5,059 nt of DNA, taken from RBG-16-66-20 sp035499575 (GTDB lineage Bacteria; Pseudomonadota; Gammaproteobacteria; Burkholderiales; SG8-39). The stretch spans positions 1 through 5,059 of the forward strand of contig DATJYN010000064.1 in NCBI GenBank assembly GCA_035499575.1, written 5' to 3'. Below are positions 1 through 4,732 of this stretch, piece after piece. The notes beneath the pieces were generated by a model that did no database searches, was not told the DNA's origin, and saw only the letters and a program-made list of their open reading frames with translations. Numbering within the stretch: the stretch's first letter is position 1; each line of letters begins with the position of its first letter. The position numbers were made by a program, and so were the translations under genes.

Positions 1-262
1 GGTCGTATTCGCCGCGCCTGCGGAACAGGCTGCCGAGCGCGAAATGCAGCTCCACCGTTTCCGGATCGACCTTGACCACCTCGATGAAGGCCTCGATCGC
101 CTTGTCGGGCTGCTCGTTGAGCAGGAAATTCAGGCCTTTGAAATACGAGGTCGGCAGCGCGCGCGAATCCTTCACCAGGTGCTTGATGTCGACGCGCGCC
201 GCAAGCCAGCCCAGGCCGAAGAAGATCGGCAGCGCCCCCAGCCACCAGTATTCGAACTCCAT
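1..262 (-). CDS. lapB: LapB (YciM), LPS assembly/LpxC-regulating TPR protein, N-terminal part
   Basis: Only the first 87 codons are in the window; the gene runs off the left edge. The protein begins MEFEYWWLGALPIFFGLGWL, a short N-terminal membrane anchor (about residues 6-20), followed by the conserved SRALPTSYFKGLNFLLNEQ segment and the first TPR-like helices (DKAIEAFIEVVKVDPETVELHFALGSLFRRRGEYD). This aligns by eye with E. coli LapB (SRDYVAGVNFLLSNQQDKAVDLFLD...TVEAHLTLGNLFRSRGE). In the family, the anchored cytoplasmic TPR protein, with a C-terminal rubredoxin-type metal site (outside this window), works with FtsH to degrade LpxC and so sets the rate of LPS synthesis. The start is fixed by homology and by a GAAGG Shine-Dalgarno 7 bases upstream. 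The ATG lies 10 bases after the lapA stop, so the two genes are very likely co-translated. Identity is firm; function is known from E. coli. Confidence 0.92.
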   Translation of the reverse strand, partial: MEFEYWWLGALPIFFGLGWLAARVDIKHLVKDSRALPTSYFKGLNFLLNEQPDKAIEAFIEVVKVDPETVELHFALGSLFRRRGEYD

Positions 263-269
263 CAGCCCG

Positions 270-274
270 CCTTC
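270..274 (-). promoter_or_regulatory. lapB ribosome binding site (GAAGG)
   Basis: On the minus strand GAAGG lies 7 bases before the lapB ATG and shares bases with the lapA stop codon (TGAAGG). Ribosomes terminating on lapA would sit directly on it, which favours translational coupling. It also supports the chosen lapB start. Confidence 0.7.
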
Positions 275-566
275 ACCCTTCGGCCGCCGGCGGCTGGGTC
301 GCGGCCGGCGCCGGCTGCCTTTCACCGGCGGGATCGTTGCGCCGCAGGCGGGAGATCTCCCGCCGCTGGCCGAACCAGGTGCCGAGCATCGCGAGCAGCC
401 CGAGTGCCGCGCCCGCCGTGAAAAACGCGAGCAGCACCGCCACCAGCGGCGCCTGCCACACCAAGTCGAAGTAAAAGCGCAGCGTGACCGGCTCGGTGTT
501 CTTGGCCGCGAACGTGAGCAGCAAGACGAACAGGGCGATCCGGATCGCCCAGGTGAAGATGCGCAT
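273..566 (-). CDS. lapA: LapA (YciS, DUF1049), small inner-membrane LPS assembly protein
   Basis: 97 residues. Two membrane segments are visible: about residues 5-21 (TWAIRIALFVLLLTFAA) and 40-64 (PLVAVLLAFFTAGAALGLLAMLG). Between them is the conserved family motif KNTEPVTLRFYF (22-33). A basic helix, QRREISRLRR (67-76), follows the second segment, and the protein ends in a Pro/Ala-rich tail (79-97) of low complexity. In E. coli LapA is encoded next to LapB and acts with it in LPS assembly and LpxC control; its exact role is less clear. The pairing with lapB 10 bases downstream supports the call. The start is odd: the ATG is preceded by a terminator T-tract rather than a Shine-Dalgarno. The start is nevertheless well supported, because the first membrane segment follows it immediately as in homologues. 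Confidence 0.88.
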   Translation of the reverse strand: MRIFTWAIRIALFVLLLTFAAKNTEPVTLRFYFDLVWQAPLVAVLLAFFTAGAALGLLAMLGTWFGQRREISRLRRNDPAGERQPAPAATQPPAAEG

Positions 567-569
567 GAC

Positions 570-594
570 AAAAAACCGCGCCTAGGCGCGGTTT
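570..594 (-). terminator. Intrinsic terminator at the ihfB/lapA junction
   Basis: Bases 573-594 are a perfect 22-base palindrome with half-site AAACCGCGCCT. In RNA it gives a 9-bp stem (AAACCGCGC paired with GCGCGGTTT) closed by a CTAG tetraloop. On the minus strand it runs directly into six Ts (575-570), the form of a Rho-independent terminator. On the plus strand the stem is followed by only TTT, so it is directional. It starts inside the ihfB TAA stop (595-593) and its T-tract ends 3 bases before the lapA ATG. It should end most rpsA-ihfB transcripts here, with lapAB expressed by read-through or from a promoter I could not identify. Confidence 0.85.
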
Positions 595-922
595 ACTGGG
601 CCGCCCTGCTGCGGGGCGGCATGACCATGGTCGCGTCCGGATCGAGCGAATCGACGCGTTCGCGCAGTTCCTTGCCGGCCTTGAAGTGCGGCACGTACTT
701 TTCCGGCACGTGCACCTTTTCGCCCGACTTCGGGTTGCGGCCGACCCTCGGCGGCCGGTAGTTCAGGCCGAAGCTGCCGAACCCGCGGATCTCGATGCGA
801 TGCCCCTCCAGCAGCGAGTGCGTCATCGCATCCAGAATCATCTTCACCGCGTACTCGGCGTCCTTCGCCACCAATTGCGGATAGCGCTGCGCCAAGCGCG
901 CGATCAACTCCGACTTCGTCAT
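593..922 (-). CDS. ihfB: Integration host factor beta subunit
   Basis: 109 residues starting MTKSELIARLAQRYP. This is a DNABII-family protein that pairs with IHF-alpha (not in this window) to bind and sharply bend DNA in recombination, replication and transcription control. The beta-subunit signature is clear: RIEIRGFGSFGLNYRPPRVGRNPKSGEKV (42-70), including Glu44 and Arg46, which in E. coli IHF-beta take part in specific DNA recognition, and the intercalating Pro64 in the GRNPK loop. YVPHFKAGKELRERV closes the core. Residues 94-109 (DPDATMVMPPRSRAAQ) are a tail absent from the 94-residue E. coli protein; similar extensions are common in betaproteobacteria. An in-frame GTG at 937 would add five residues, but the Shine-Dalgarno lies inside that extension, so the ATG at 922 is preferred. 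ihfB after rpsA is the usual proteobacterial order; the gap is 35 bases with no terminator. Confidence 0.97.
   Translation of the reverse strand: MTKSELIARLAQRYPQLVAKDAEYAVKMILDAMTHSLLEGHRIEIRGFGSFGLNYRPPRVGRNPKSGEKVHVPEKYVPHFKAGKELRERVDSLDPDATMVMPPRSRAAQ
600..620 (-). other. Stem-loop in the 3' end of ihfB, just upstream of the terminator
   Basis: A perfect 7-bp inverted repeat, GCCGCCC (600-606) and GGGCGGC (614-620), encloses a 7-base loop. It lies in the codons for the non-conserved IHF-beta tail (PPRSRAA). It is 5 bases from the terminator palindrome, so an ihfB transcript would end in two tandem hairpins. It may stabilise the 3' end, or it may be a by-product of GC-rich codons. Confidence 0.45.
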
Positions 923-927
923 GGCGA

Positions 928-935
928 CCCCTTCC
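928..935 (-). promoter_or_regulatory. ihfB ribosome binding site (GGAAGGGG), decides the start
   Basis: The purine run GGAAGGGG on the minus strand ends 5 bases before the ATG at 922. It is the strongest Shine-Dalgarno in the window. It overlaps the alternative GTG codon at 937-935, which argues against that longer start. Confidence 0.75.
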
Positions 936-957
936 ACGTCTCGTCAGGACGGCCCGG

Positions 958-2706
958 TTACTGCTGCGGATTGGTATTGCTCTTGTCGAGCTTGGCCCGG
1001 AGCAACGCCCCCAGGTTGGTGCTGCCCGCGGCGCTGGCGGCGGTCTCGGTGCGGATCTGCTTCATCGCGTCGGTCTCCTCCGCCATGTCCTTCGCCTTCA
1101 CAGAAAGATTGATCGAGCGGTTCTTGCGGTCGACGTTGATGACCATCGCGGTCACGGAGTCGCCCTCCTTGAGCACCTTGCTCAGGTCCTCGACGCGGTC
1201 GCGCGAGAATTCGGAGGCGCGCAGGTAGCCCTCGGTCTCCGGCGTGATCTGGATCACCGCGCCCTTGGCGTCCACGGACTTCACGGTGCCCGTGACCACG
1301 CTGTTCTTCTCGTGACCGGCGATGAAGTTGGTGAACGGGTCGCCCTCGAGCTGCTTGATGCCGAGCGAGATGCGCTCGCGCTCGACATCGATCGACAGCA
1401 CCGTGGTCTCGACTTCGTCGCCCTTCTTGAAATTCTTGACCGCTTCCTCGCCGGGCAGGCTCCAGGACAGATCCGACAGGTGCACCAAACCGTCGATGCC
1501 GCCAGCCAGGCCGACGAACACGCCGAAGTCGGTGATCGACTTGATCTGGCCCTTGACGCGGTCGCCCTTCTTGAACTCGCGCGCGAAATCCTCCCAGGGG
1601 TTCGGCAGGCACTGCTTCATGCCGAGCGATATCCTGCGGCGCTCCTCGTCGATCTCGAGGATCATCACCTCGACCTCGTCGCCGACCTGCACCACCTTGG
1701 AGGGGTGCACGTTCTTGTTGGTCCAGTCCATCTCGGAAACGTGCACCAGGCCCTCGATGCCGGCCTCGACTTCGACGAAGGCGCCGTAGTCGGTGAGGTT
1801 GGTGACCTTGCCGAACAGGCGCGTGCCCTGCGGGTAGCGGCGCGAGATGCCGACCCAGGGATCTTCGCCGAGCTGCTTCAGGCCGAGCGACACGCGATTC
1901 TTCTCGGCGTCGAACTTGAGCACCTTCGCGGTGACTTCGTCGCCGACGTTGACCACTTCGGTCGGGTGCTTGACGCGGCGCCAGGCCAGGTCGGTAATGT
2001 GCAGCAGGCCGTCGATGCCGCCGAGGTCGACGAACGCGCCGTAGTCGGTGATGTTCTTGACGATGCCCTTGACCACCGCGCCTTCGGCGAGCGTAGAGAG
2101 CAGCTGCTCGCGCTCGGCGCCCGCGGTCTCCTCGAGCACGGCGCGGCGCGACACGACCACGTTGTTCCTCTTGCGGTCGAGCTTGATGACCTTGAACTCC
2201 ATGGTCTTGCCCTCGAAGGGCGTGGTGTCCTTGACCGGCCGCAGGTCGACGAGCGAGCCGGGCAGGAAGGCACGAATGCTTTTCGCCATCACGGTCAGGC
2301 CGCCCTTCACCTTGCCGGTGATCACGCCCATGACCTTCTCGCCGCTTTCCAGCGCCGCCTCGAGCTCCAGCCAGGCGGCCATGCGCTTTGCCTTCTCGCG
2401 CGAGAGCATCGTCTCGCCATAACCGTTTTCCAGCGCCTCGATCGACACGCTGACGAAATCGCCCGGCTTGACGCTCAGCGCACCGGCGTCGTCACGGAAT
2501 TCCTCGAGCGGGATGGTGCTTTCCGATTTCAGGCCGGCGTTGACCACGACGAAGTTCTGGTCGACACGCAGAACTTCGGCGGTGATGACCTCGCCGACGC
2601 GCATTTCCTTGCGCGTCAGGCTTTCTTCGAACAGGGCTTCGAACGACTCGGGAGCGGGGGAGGACTTGGAAACGGATTTGGAGACTGCGGGAGAAACAGC
2701 GGCCAT
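958..2706 (-). CDS. rpsA: 30S ribosomal protein S1
   Basis: 582 residues, against 557 in E. coli. Six S1 (OB-fold) domains lie at roughly 36-104, 121-188, 209-277, 294-364, 381-451 and 468-537. In the family, domains 1-2 anchor the protein to the 30S subunit and domains 3-6 bind mRNA. Diagnostic stretches are ALFEESLTRKEMRVGEV, GKVKGGLTV, IRAFLPGSLVD, NITDYGAFVDLGGIDGLLHITD, EMDWTNKNVHPSKVV, SITDFGVFVGLAGGIDGLVHLSD and EGYLRASE. The N-terminus carries a Ser/Ala/Lys-rich extension of about 19 residues with a repeated SKS unit. The C-terminus ends in the betaproteobacterial-type TNLGALLRAKLDK. The ATG at 2706 is the only usable start: an in-frame TGA lies at 2748-2746 with no start codon between, and no ATG, GTG or TTG follows until Met35. 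S1 promotes translation initiation on mRNAs with weak Shine-Dalgarno sequences, and its own leader is of that type. Confidence 0.99.
   Translation of the reverse strand: MAAVSPAVSKSVSKSSPAPESFEALFEESLTRKEMRVGEVITAEVLRVDQNFVVVNAGLKSESTIPLEEFRDDAGALSVKPGDFVSVSIEALENGYGETMLSREKAKRMAAWLELEAALESGEKVMGVITGKVKGGLTVMAKSIRAFLPGSLVDLRPVKDTTPFEGKTMEFKVIKLDRKRNNVVVSRRAVLEETAGAEREQLLSTLAEGAVVKGIVKNITDYGAFVDLGGIDGLLHITDLAWRRVKHPTEVVNVGDEVTAKVLKFDAEKNRVSLGLKQLGEDPWVGISRRYPQGTRLFGKVTNLTDYGAFVEVEAGIEGLVHVSEMDWTNKNVHPSKVVQVGDEVEVMILEIDEERRRISLGMKQCLPNPWEDFAREFKKGDRVKGQIKSITDFGVFVGLAGGIDGLVHLSDLSWSLPGEEAVKNFKKGDEVETTVLSIDVERERISLGIKQLEGDPFTNFIAGHEKNSVVTGTVKSVDAKGAVIQITPETEGYLRASEFSRDRVEDLSKVLKEGDSVTAMVINVDRKNRSINLSVKAKDMAEETDAMKQIRTETAASAAGSTNLGALLRAKLDKSNTNPQQ
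1512..2056 (-). repeat. Near-identical DNA segments in S1 domains 3, 4 and 5
   Basis: Three stretches of 29 bases, at 2028-2056, 1773-1801 and 1512-1540, encode the same S1-domain motif (N/S-I/L-T-D-Y/F-G-A/V-F-V) in domains 3, 4 and 5. They differ at only a few positions by eye, beginning CGACGAACGC, CGACGAAGGC and CGACGAACAC on the plus strand. They are internal repeats of the protein and not a mobile or regulatory element. Confidence 0.75.
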
Positions 2707-2783
2707 TGAGTGAGTGAAAAAACCTTCGTATCCGCGAGCTTGCGATCAGCGCCGCGGGTTGGGTTGCAATAATGGGAAGCTGC
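2707..2783 (-). promoter_or_regulatory. rpsA leader (cmk-rpsA intergenic), likely S1 autoregulatory translation-initiation region
   Basis: This 77-base gap is the longest non-coding stretch in the window. Reading towards rpsA it contains a stem-loop (2757-2732), a weak Shine-Dalgarno GAAGG (2727-2723) that is 16 bases from the ATG, and a U6 tract (2722-2717) followed by a CACTCACTCA stretch. No strong Shine-Dalgarno sits at the usual 5-9 base distance. In E. coli, rpsA is translated efficiently from a structured leader without a canonical Shine-Dalgarno and is repressed by free S1 protein. S1 prefers U-rich single-stranded RNA. The layout here fits that, but autoregulation in this organism is inferred. 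Confidence 0.55.
2732..2757 (-). other. Stem-loop in the rpsA leader
   Basis: The outer stem is 5 bp (CCGCG with CGCGG, plus-strand 2732-2736 and 2753-2757). After a small asymmetric internal loop comes an inner 3-bp stem (GCT 2738-2740 with AGC 2748-2750) and a 7-base loop. It lies 4 bases upstream of the weak GAAGG. The T-tract starts 9 bases after the stem, too far for a good terminator, so a role in translation is more likely. Confidence 0.45.
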
Positions 2784-3431
2784 CTAAGAGCCCTGCTTCC
2801 CGCCTGTCCTTTTCCGGTACTGGTTCAACACCAGTTCGACGACCTCATCGACCGTCATGTCAGAGGAGTCCACGGACACCGCGTCGGCTGCCGGCTTGAG
2901 CGGCGCCACCTCGCGGGCGGCGTCTCGCTGGTCCCGCTCCTCTAGAGCACGGGAAAGGGACGCGAGATTAGCACTGTTTCCCTTGTCTATCAACTGCTTA
3001 TACCTGCGCTGGGCGCGTGTCGCGACACTGGCCGTCAGGAACACTTTCAGGGCTGCGTCCGGGAACACCACCGTGCCCATGTCGCGCCCATCGGCGACCA
3101 GACCGGGCGCTTGGCGGAACGCCCGCTGGCGCCTCAGGAGCGCCGCCCTTACAGCCGGAATTTTGGCAATTTCCGAAGCGCGCAGGCCCACCGCTTCCTC
3201 GCGAATCTCATCTGTAACATCCTGTCCCGAAAGGATAATTCTGCCGTCACGGAAAGCGGCGTCGAGATTTTTCGCACTCCTCTCCGGCGCGTCGCCGCCG
3301 GAGAGGGCGACCAGGCGATAGAGCGCGCCGCTCTCCAGGTAGTGGAAGCCCAATGCCAAGGCCACCCGGCTCGCCACGGCTCCCTTGCCGGAAGCCGAGG
3401 GGCCGTCGATGGCGATGACCGGCGGCGGCAT
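2784..3431 (-). CDS. cmk: Cytidylate kinase (CMP/dCMP kinase)
   Basis: 215 residues; E. coli has 227, and the shortening falls in the CMP-binding insert after Tyr38-Arg39. The enzyme phosphorylates CMP and dCMP with ATP in the cytoplasm for pyrimidine salvage and turnover. The P-loop is GPSASGKG (10-17). The substrate motif is LESGALYR (32-39), followed by RRQRAFRQAPGLVADGRDMGTVVFPDA (100-126) with Arg116-Asp117, the Arg-rich lid EERDQRDAAREVAPL (164-178) and PAADA (180-184). The ATG at 3431 is chosen because homologues begin just before PVIAIDGP; an open frame extending to 3569 overlaps aroA and its sequence is unlike Cmk. Two substitutions are odd: Glu33 where the family has Asp (DSGA), and Ala18 where GKGT is usual. 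No Shine-Dalgarno is visible; aroA ends 17 bases upstream, so coupling is likely. Codons are more AT-rich than in rpsA and aroA. Confidence 0.96.
   Translation of the reverse strand: MPPPVIAIDGPSASGKGAVASRVALALGFHYLESGALYRLVALSGGDAPERSAKNLDAAFRDGRIILSGQDVTDEIREEAVGLRASEIAKIPAVRAALLRRQRAFRQAPGLVADGRDMGTVVFPDAALKVFLTASVATRAQRRYKQLIDKGNSANLASLSRALEERDQRDAAREVAPLKPAADAVSVDSSDMTVDEVVELVLNQYRKRTGGKQGS
2965..2993 (-). promoter_or_regulatory. Candidate sigma-70 promoter for rpsA inside cmk
   Basis: On the minus strand TTGATA (2993-2988; one mismatch to TTGACA) is followed by exactly 17 bases and then TAATCT (2970-2965). The latter keeps the key first, second and last positions of the -10 box and has a TG one base upstream (extended -10, TGCTAATCT). 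Transcription would start near 2958 and give an rpsA leader of about 250 bases. The site overlaps Cmk residues 147-156, written with AT-rich codons such as ATA, GGA, AGT, GCT and AAT that look out of place in a GC-rich genome. In E. coli, rpsA promoters also lie in or near cmk. No experiment backs this site. Confidence 0.5.
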
Positions 3432-3442
3432 GGATCGGGCCG

Positions 3443-3473
3443 GGCGGCTCAGGCCGCCGGCTTGGCGAGCCGG
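3443..3473 (-). other. Two adjacent stem-loops at the aroA stop / cmk start
   Basis: One 6-bp stem (GGCGGC 3443-3448 with GCCGCC 3453-3458) has the aroA TGA inside its four-base loop. A second 6-bp stem (CCGGCT 3457-3462 with AGCCGG 3468-3473) has a 5-base loop and shares two bases with the first. There is no T-tract, so neither is an intrinsic terminator. The first ends 11 bases before the cmk ATG. They could hinder independent initiation at cmk unless aroA is being translated. GC-rich coding sequence makes such stems fairly common by chance. Confidence 0.35.
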
Positions 3474-4732
3474 TCGAATTCGACGAAGTACTCGGGAAAG
3501 GTCTTCGCCACGCAGGCCGGGTCGTTGATGCGCACCGGCACGCCGCCGAGCGCGGCGAGCGAAAAGCACATCGCCATGCGGTGGTCGTCGTAGGTATCGA
3601 TCGCAACGCCGGCCTTCAGCCTGCCGGGTGGCGTGATTTTCAGAAAGTCCGGGCCTTCGACGACGGTGGCGCCGAGTTTCCTCAGCTCCCGCGCCATCGC
3701 GGTGATGCGGTCGGTTTCCTTCACCTGCCAGCTGCCGATGTTGCGGATCGTGCTCTGGCCGCCAGCGAACAGCGCGACCACCGCCGCAGTCATCGCGGCG
3801 TCCGGGATGTGGTTCAGGTCCAGGTCGAACGGCGTCAGCTTGCCGGAGGATGAAACCTCGATCCAGTCGGGGCCGATTTCGACGTTCGCGCCCATCTGCG
3901 CGAGGACTTCCGCGAAGCGCACGTCGCCCTGGATGCTGTCCCGCCCGACGCCGAGGACGCGCACCGGTCCGCCGGCAATGGCGCCCGCGGCAAGGAAGTA
4001 GGATGCCGACGAAGCGTCGCCCTCGACGTAGATTTCCTGCGGCGCCACGTAGGAATAGCCCGGCACGTCGAAGGATTTCCAGCCGTTGACGGTGACCTCG
4101 ACGCCGAACTTGCGCATCATATTGAGCGTGATCGCCACGTACGGCCTGGAGATCAGGTCGCCGACGATCTCAACCGTGCCACCGCCGGCGAGCGGCAACG
4201 CCATCAGCAGCGCGCTCAGGTACTGCGACGACATGTTCCCTTTCATCAGGATGTGGCCGTCGATGCTGATCCGCCCGGGGTGGATGGCGAGCGGCGGGTA
4301 GCCTTCATTGCCGGCGTAGTCGATCTTTGCGCCGACGCCACGCAGCGGCTCCACCAGGTCGCGGATCGGACGCTGGTGCATGCGCGGCTTTCCCATCAGC
4401 CGGTATTCGCCGCTGGAGAAGGCAAGTGCGGCGGTGAGCGGCCGGAACGCGGTGCCCGCATTCGCGAGGAACAGGTCGATCTTCTTGCACGGAATGCCGC
4501 CCGCGCCGTTCACCACCATGTTCGAGAAGTCGCGCAGGTCAATGACGATGTCGAGCTTCTGCAGCGCACCCAGCATGACGCGGGTGTCTTCCGCGTCCAG
4601 CAGGCCGTGCAGGCACGTCGGGCCCTTGGCAAGCGCCGAAAGCAGCAGCACGCGGTTGGAAATGCTCTTGGAGCCCGGCAGTTGGACGGTGCCCGCGGCG
4701 CGGGCGATCGGCGCGAGGTCGAGGAATTTCAC
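3449..4732 (-). CDS. aroA: 3-phosphoshikimate 1-carboxyvinyltransferase (EPSP synthase)
   Basis: 427 residues, the same length as E. coli AroA. It joins phosphoenolpyruvate to shikimate-3-phosphate, the sixth step of the shikimate pathway. Conserved sites are LPGSKSISNR (18-27; Lys22, Ser23, Arg27), NAGTAFRP (91-98), SSQ (168-170), EGDASSASYFLAA (237-249), NHIPDAAMT (307-315; Asp311, equivalent to E. coli Asp313), VKETDR (337-342; Glu339, equivalent to Glu341), DDHRMAMCFS (382-391) and AKTFPEYF (409-416; Lys410). Gly93, Thr94, Pro98 and Ala182 match the E. coli glyphosate-sensitive (class I) residues. Ala90 replaces the Gly of E. coli LFLGNAGT. The start codon is GTG, overlapping the tyrA stop by four bases (GTGA), with GAAGGG 9 bases upstream. 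tyrA and aroA feed the same pathway and are very probably co-translated. Confidence 0.98.
   Translation of the reverse strand: MKFLDLAPIARAAGTVQLPGSKSISNRVLLLSALAKGPTCLHGLLDAEDTRVMLGALQKLDIVIDLRDFSNMVVNGAGGIPCKKIDLFLANAGTAFRPLTAALAFSSGEYRLMGKPRMHQRPIRDLVEPLRGVGAKIDYAGNEGYPPLAIHPGRISIDGHILMKGNMSSQYLSALLMALPLAGGGTVEIVGDLISRPYVAITLNMMRKFGVEVTVNGWKSFDVPGYSYVAPQEIYVEGDASSASYFLAAGAIAGGPVRVLGVGRDSIQGDVRFAEVLAQMGANVEIGPDWIEVSSSGKLTPFDLDLNHIPDAAMTAAVVALFAGGQSTIRNIGSWQVKETDRITAMARELRKLGATVVEGPDFLKITPPGRLKAGVAIDTYDDHRMAMCFSLAALGGVPVRINDPACVAKTFPEYFVEFDRLAKPAA

Noticed and set aside
304..315. 12-base palindrome GCCGGCGCCGGC in the lapA tail
   Set aside because: It lies in low-complexity Pro/Ala codons where such GC palindromes arise easily. 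There is no T-tract or conserved context.
72..761. Plus-strand open frame of 229 codons across lapB, lapA and ihfB
   Set aside because: It lies opposite three well-supported genes, and its product is Arg/Pro-rich low complexity with no family resemblance. It is a high-GC shadow.
923..937. GTG start adding five residues to IHF-beta
   Set aside because: The Shine-Dalgarno overlaps this GTG and is correctly spaced for the ATG at 922, where all IHF-beta proteins start (MTKSEL).
923..957. Possible terminator between rpsA and ihfB
   Set aside because: Only a 4-bp stem (CGTC/GACG) with no T-tract; this gap just carries the ihfB Shine-Dalgarno.
1096..1116. Possible IHF binding site near the 3' end of rpsA (TTGAT core)
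   Set aside because: The second half of the IHF consensus does not match on either strand, so I do not support a feedback site for ihfB here.
1312..2709. A 465-codon open frame on the plus strand, antisense to rpsA
   Set aside because: It mirrors the codon structure of rpsA in a GC-rich genome. Its product is repetitive and rich in His, Asp and Leu without a recognisable domain, and it has no sign of its own ribosome binding site.
3432..3569. 46-residue N-terminal extension of Cmk reaching into aroA
   Set aside because: The extra residues are Arg/Ala-rich shadow of aroA. Cmk homologues begin near the ATG at 3431.
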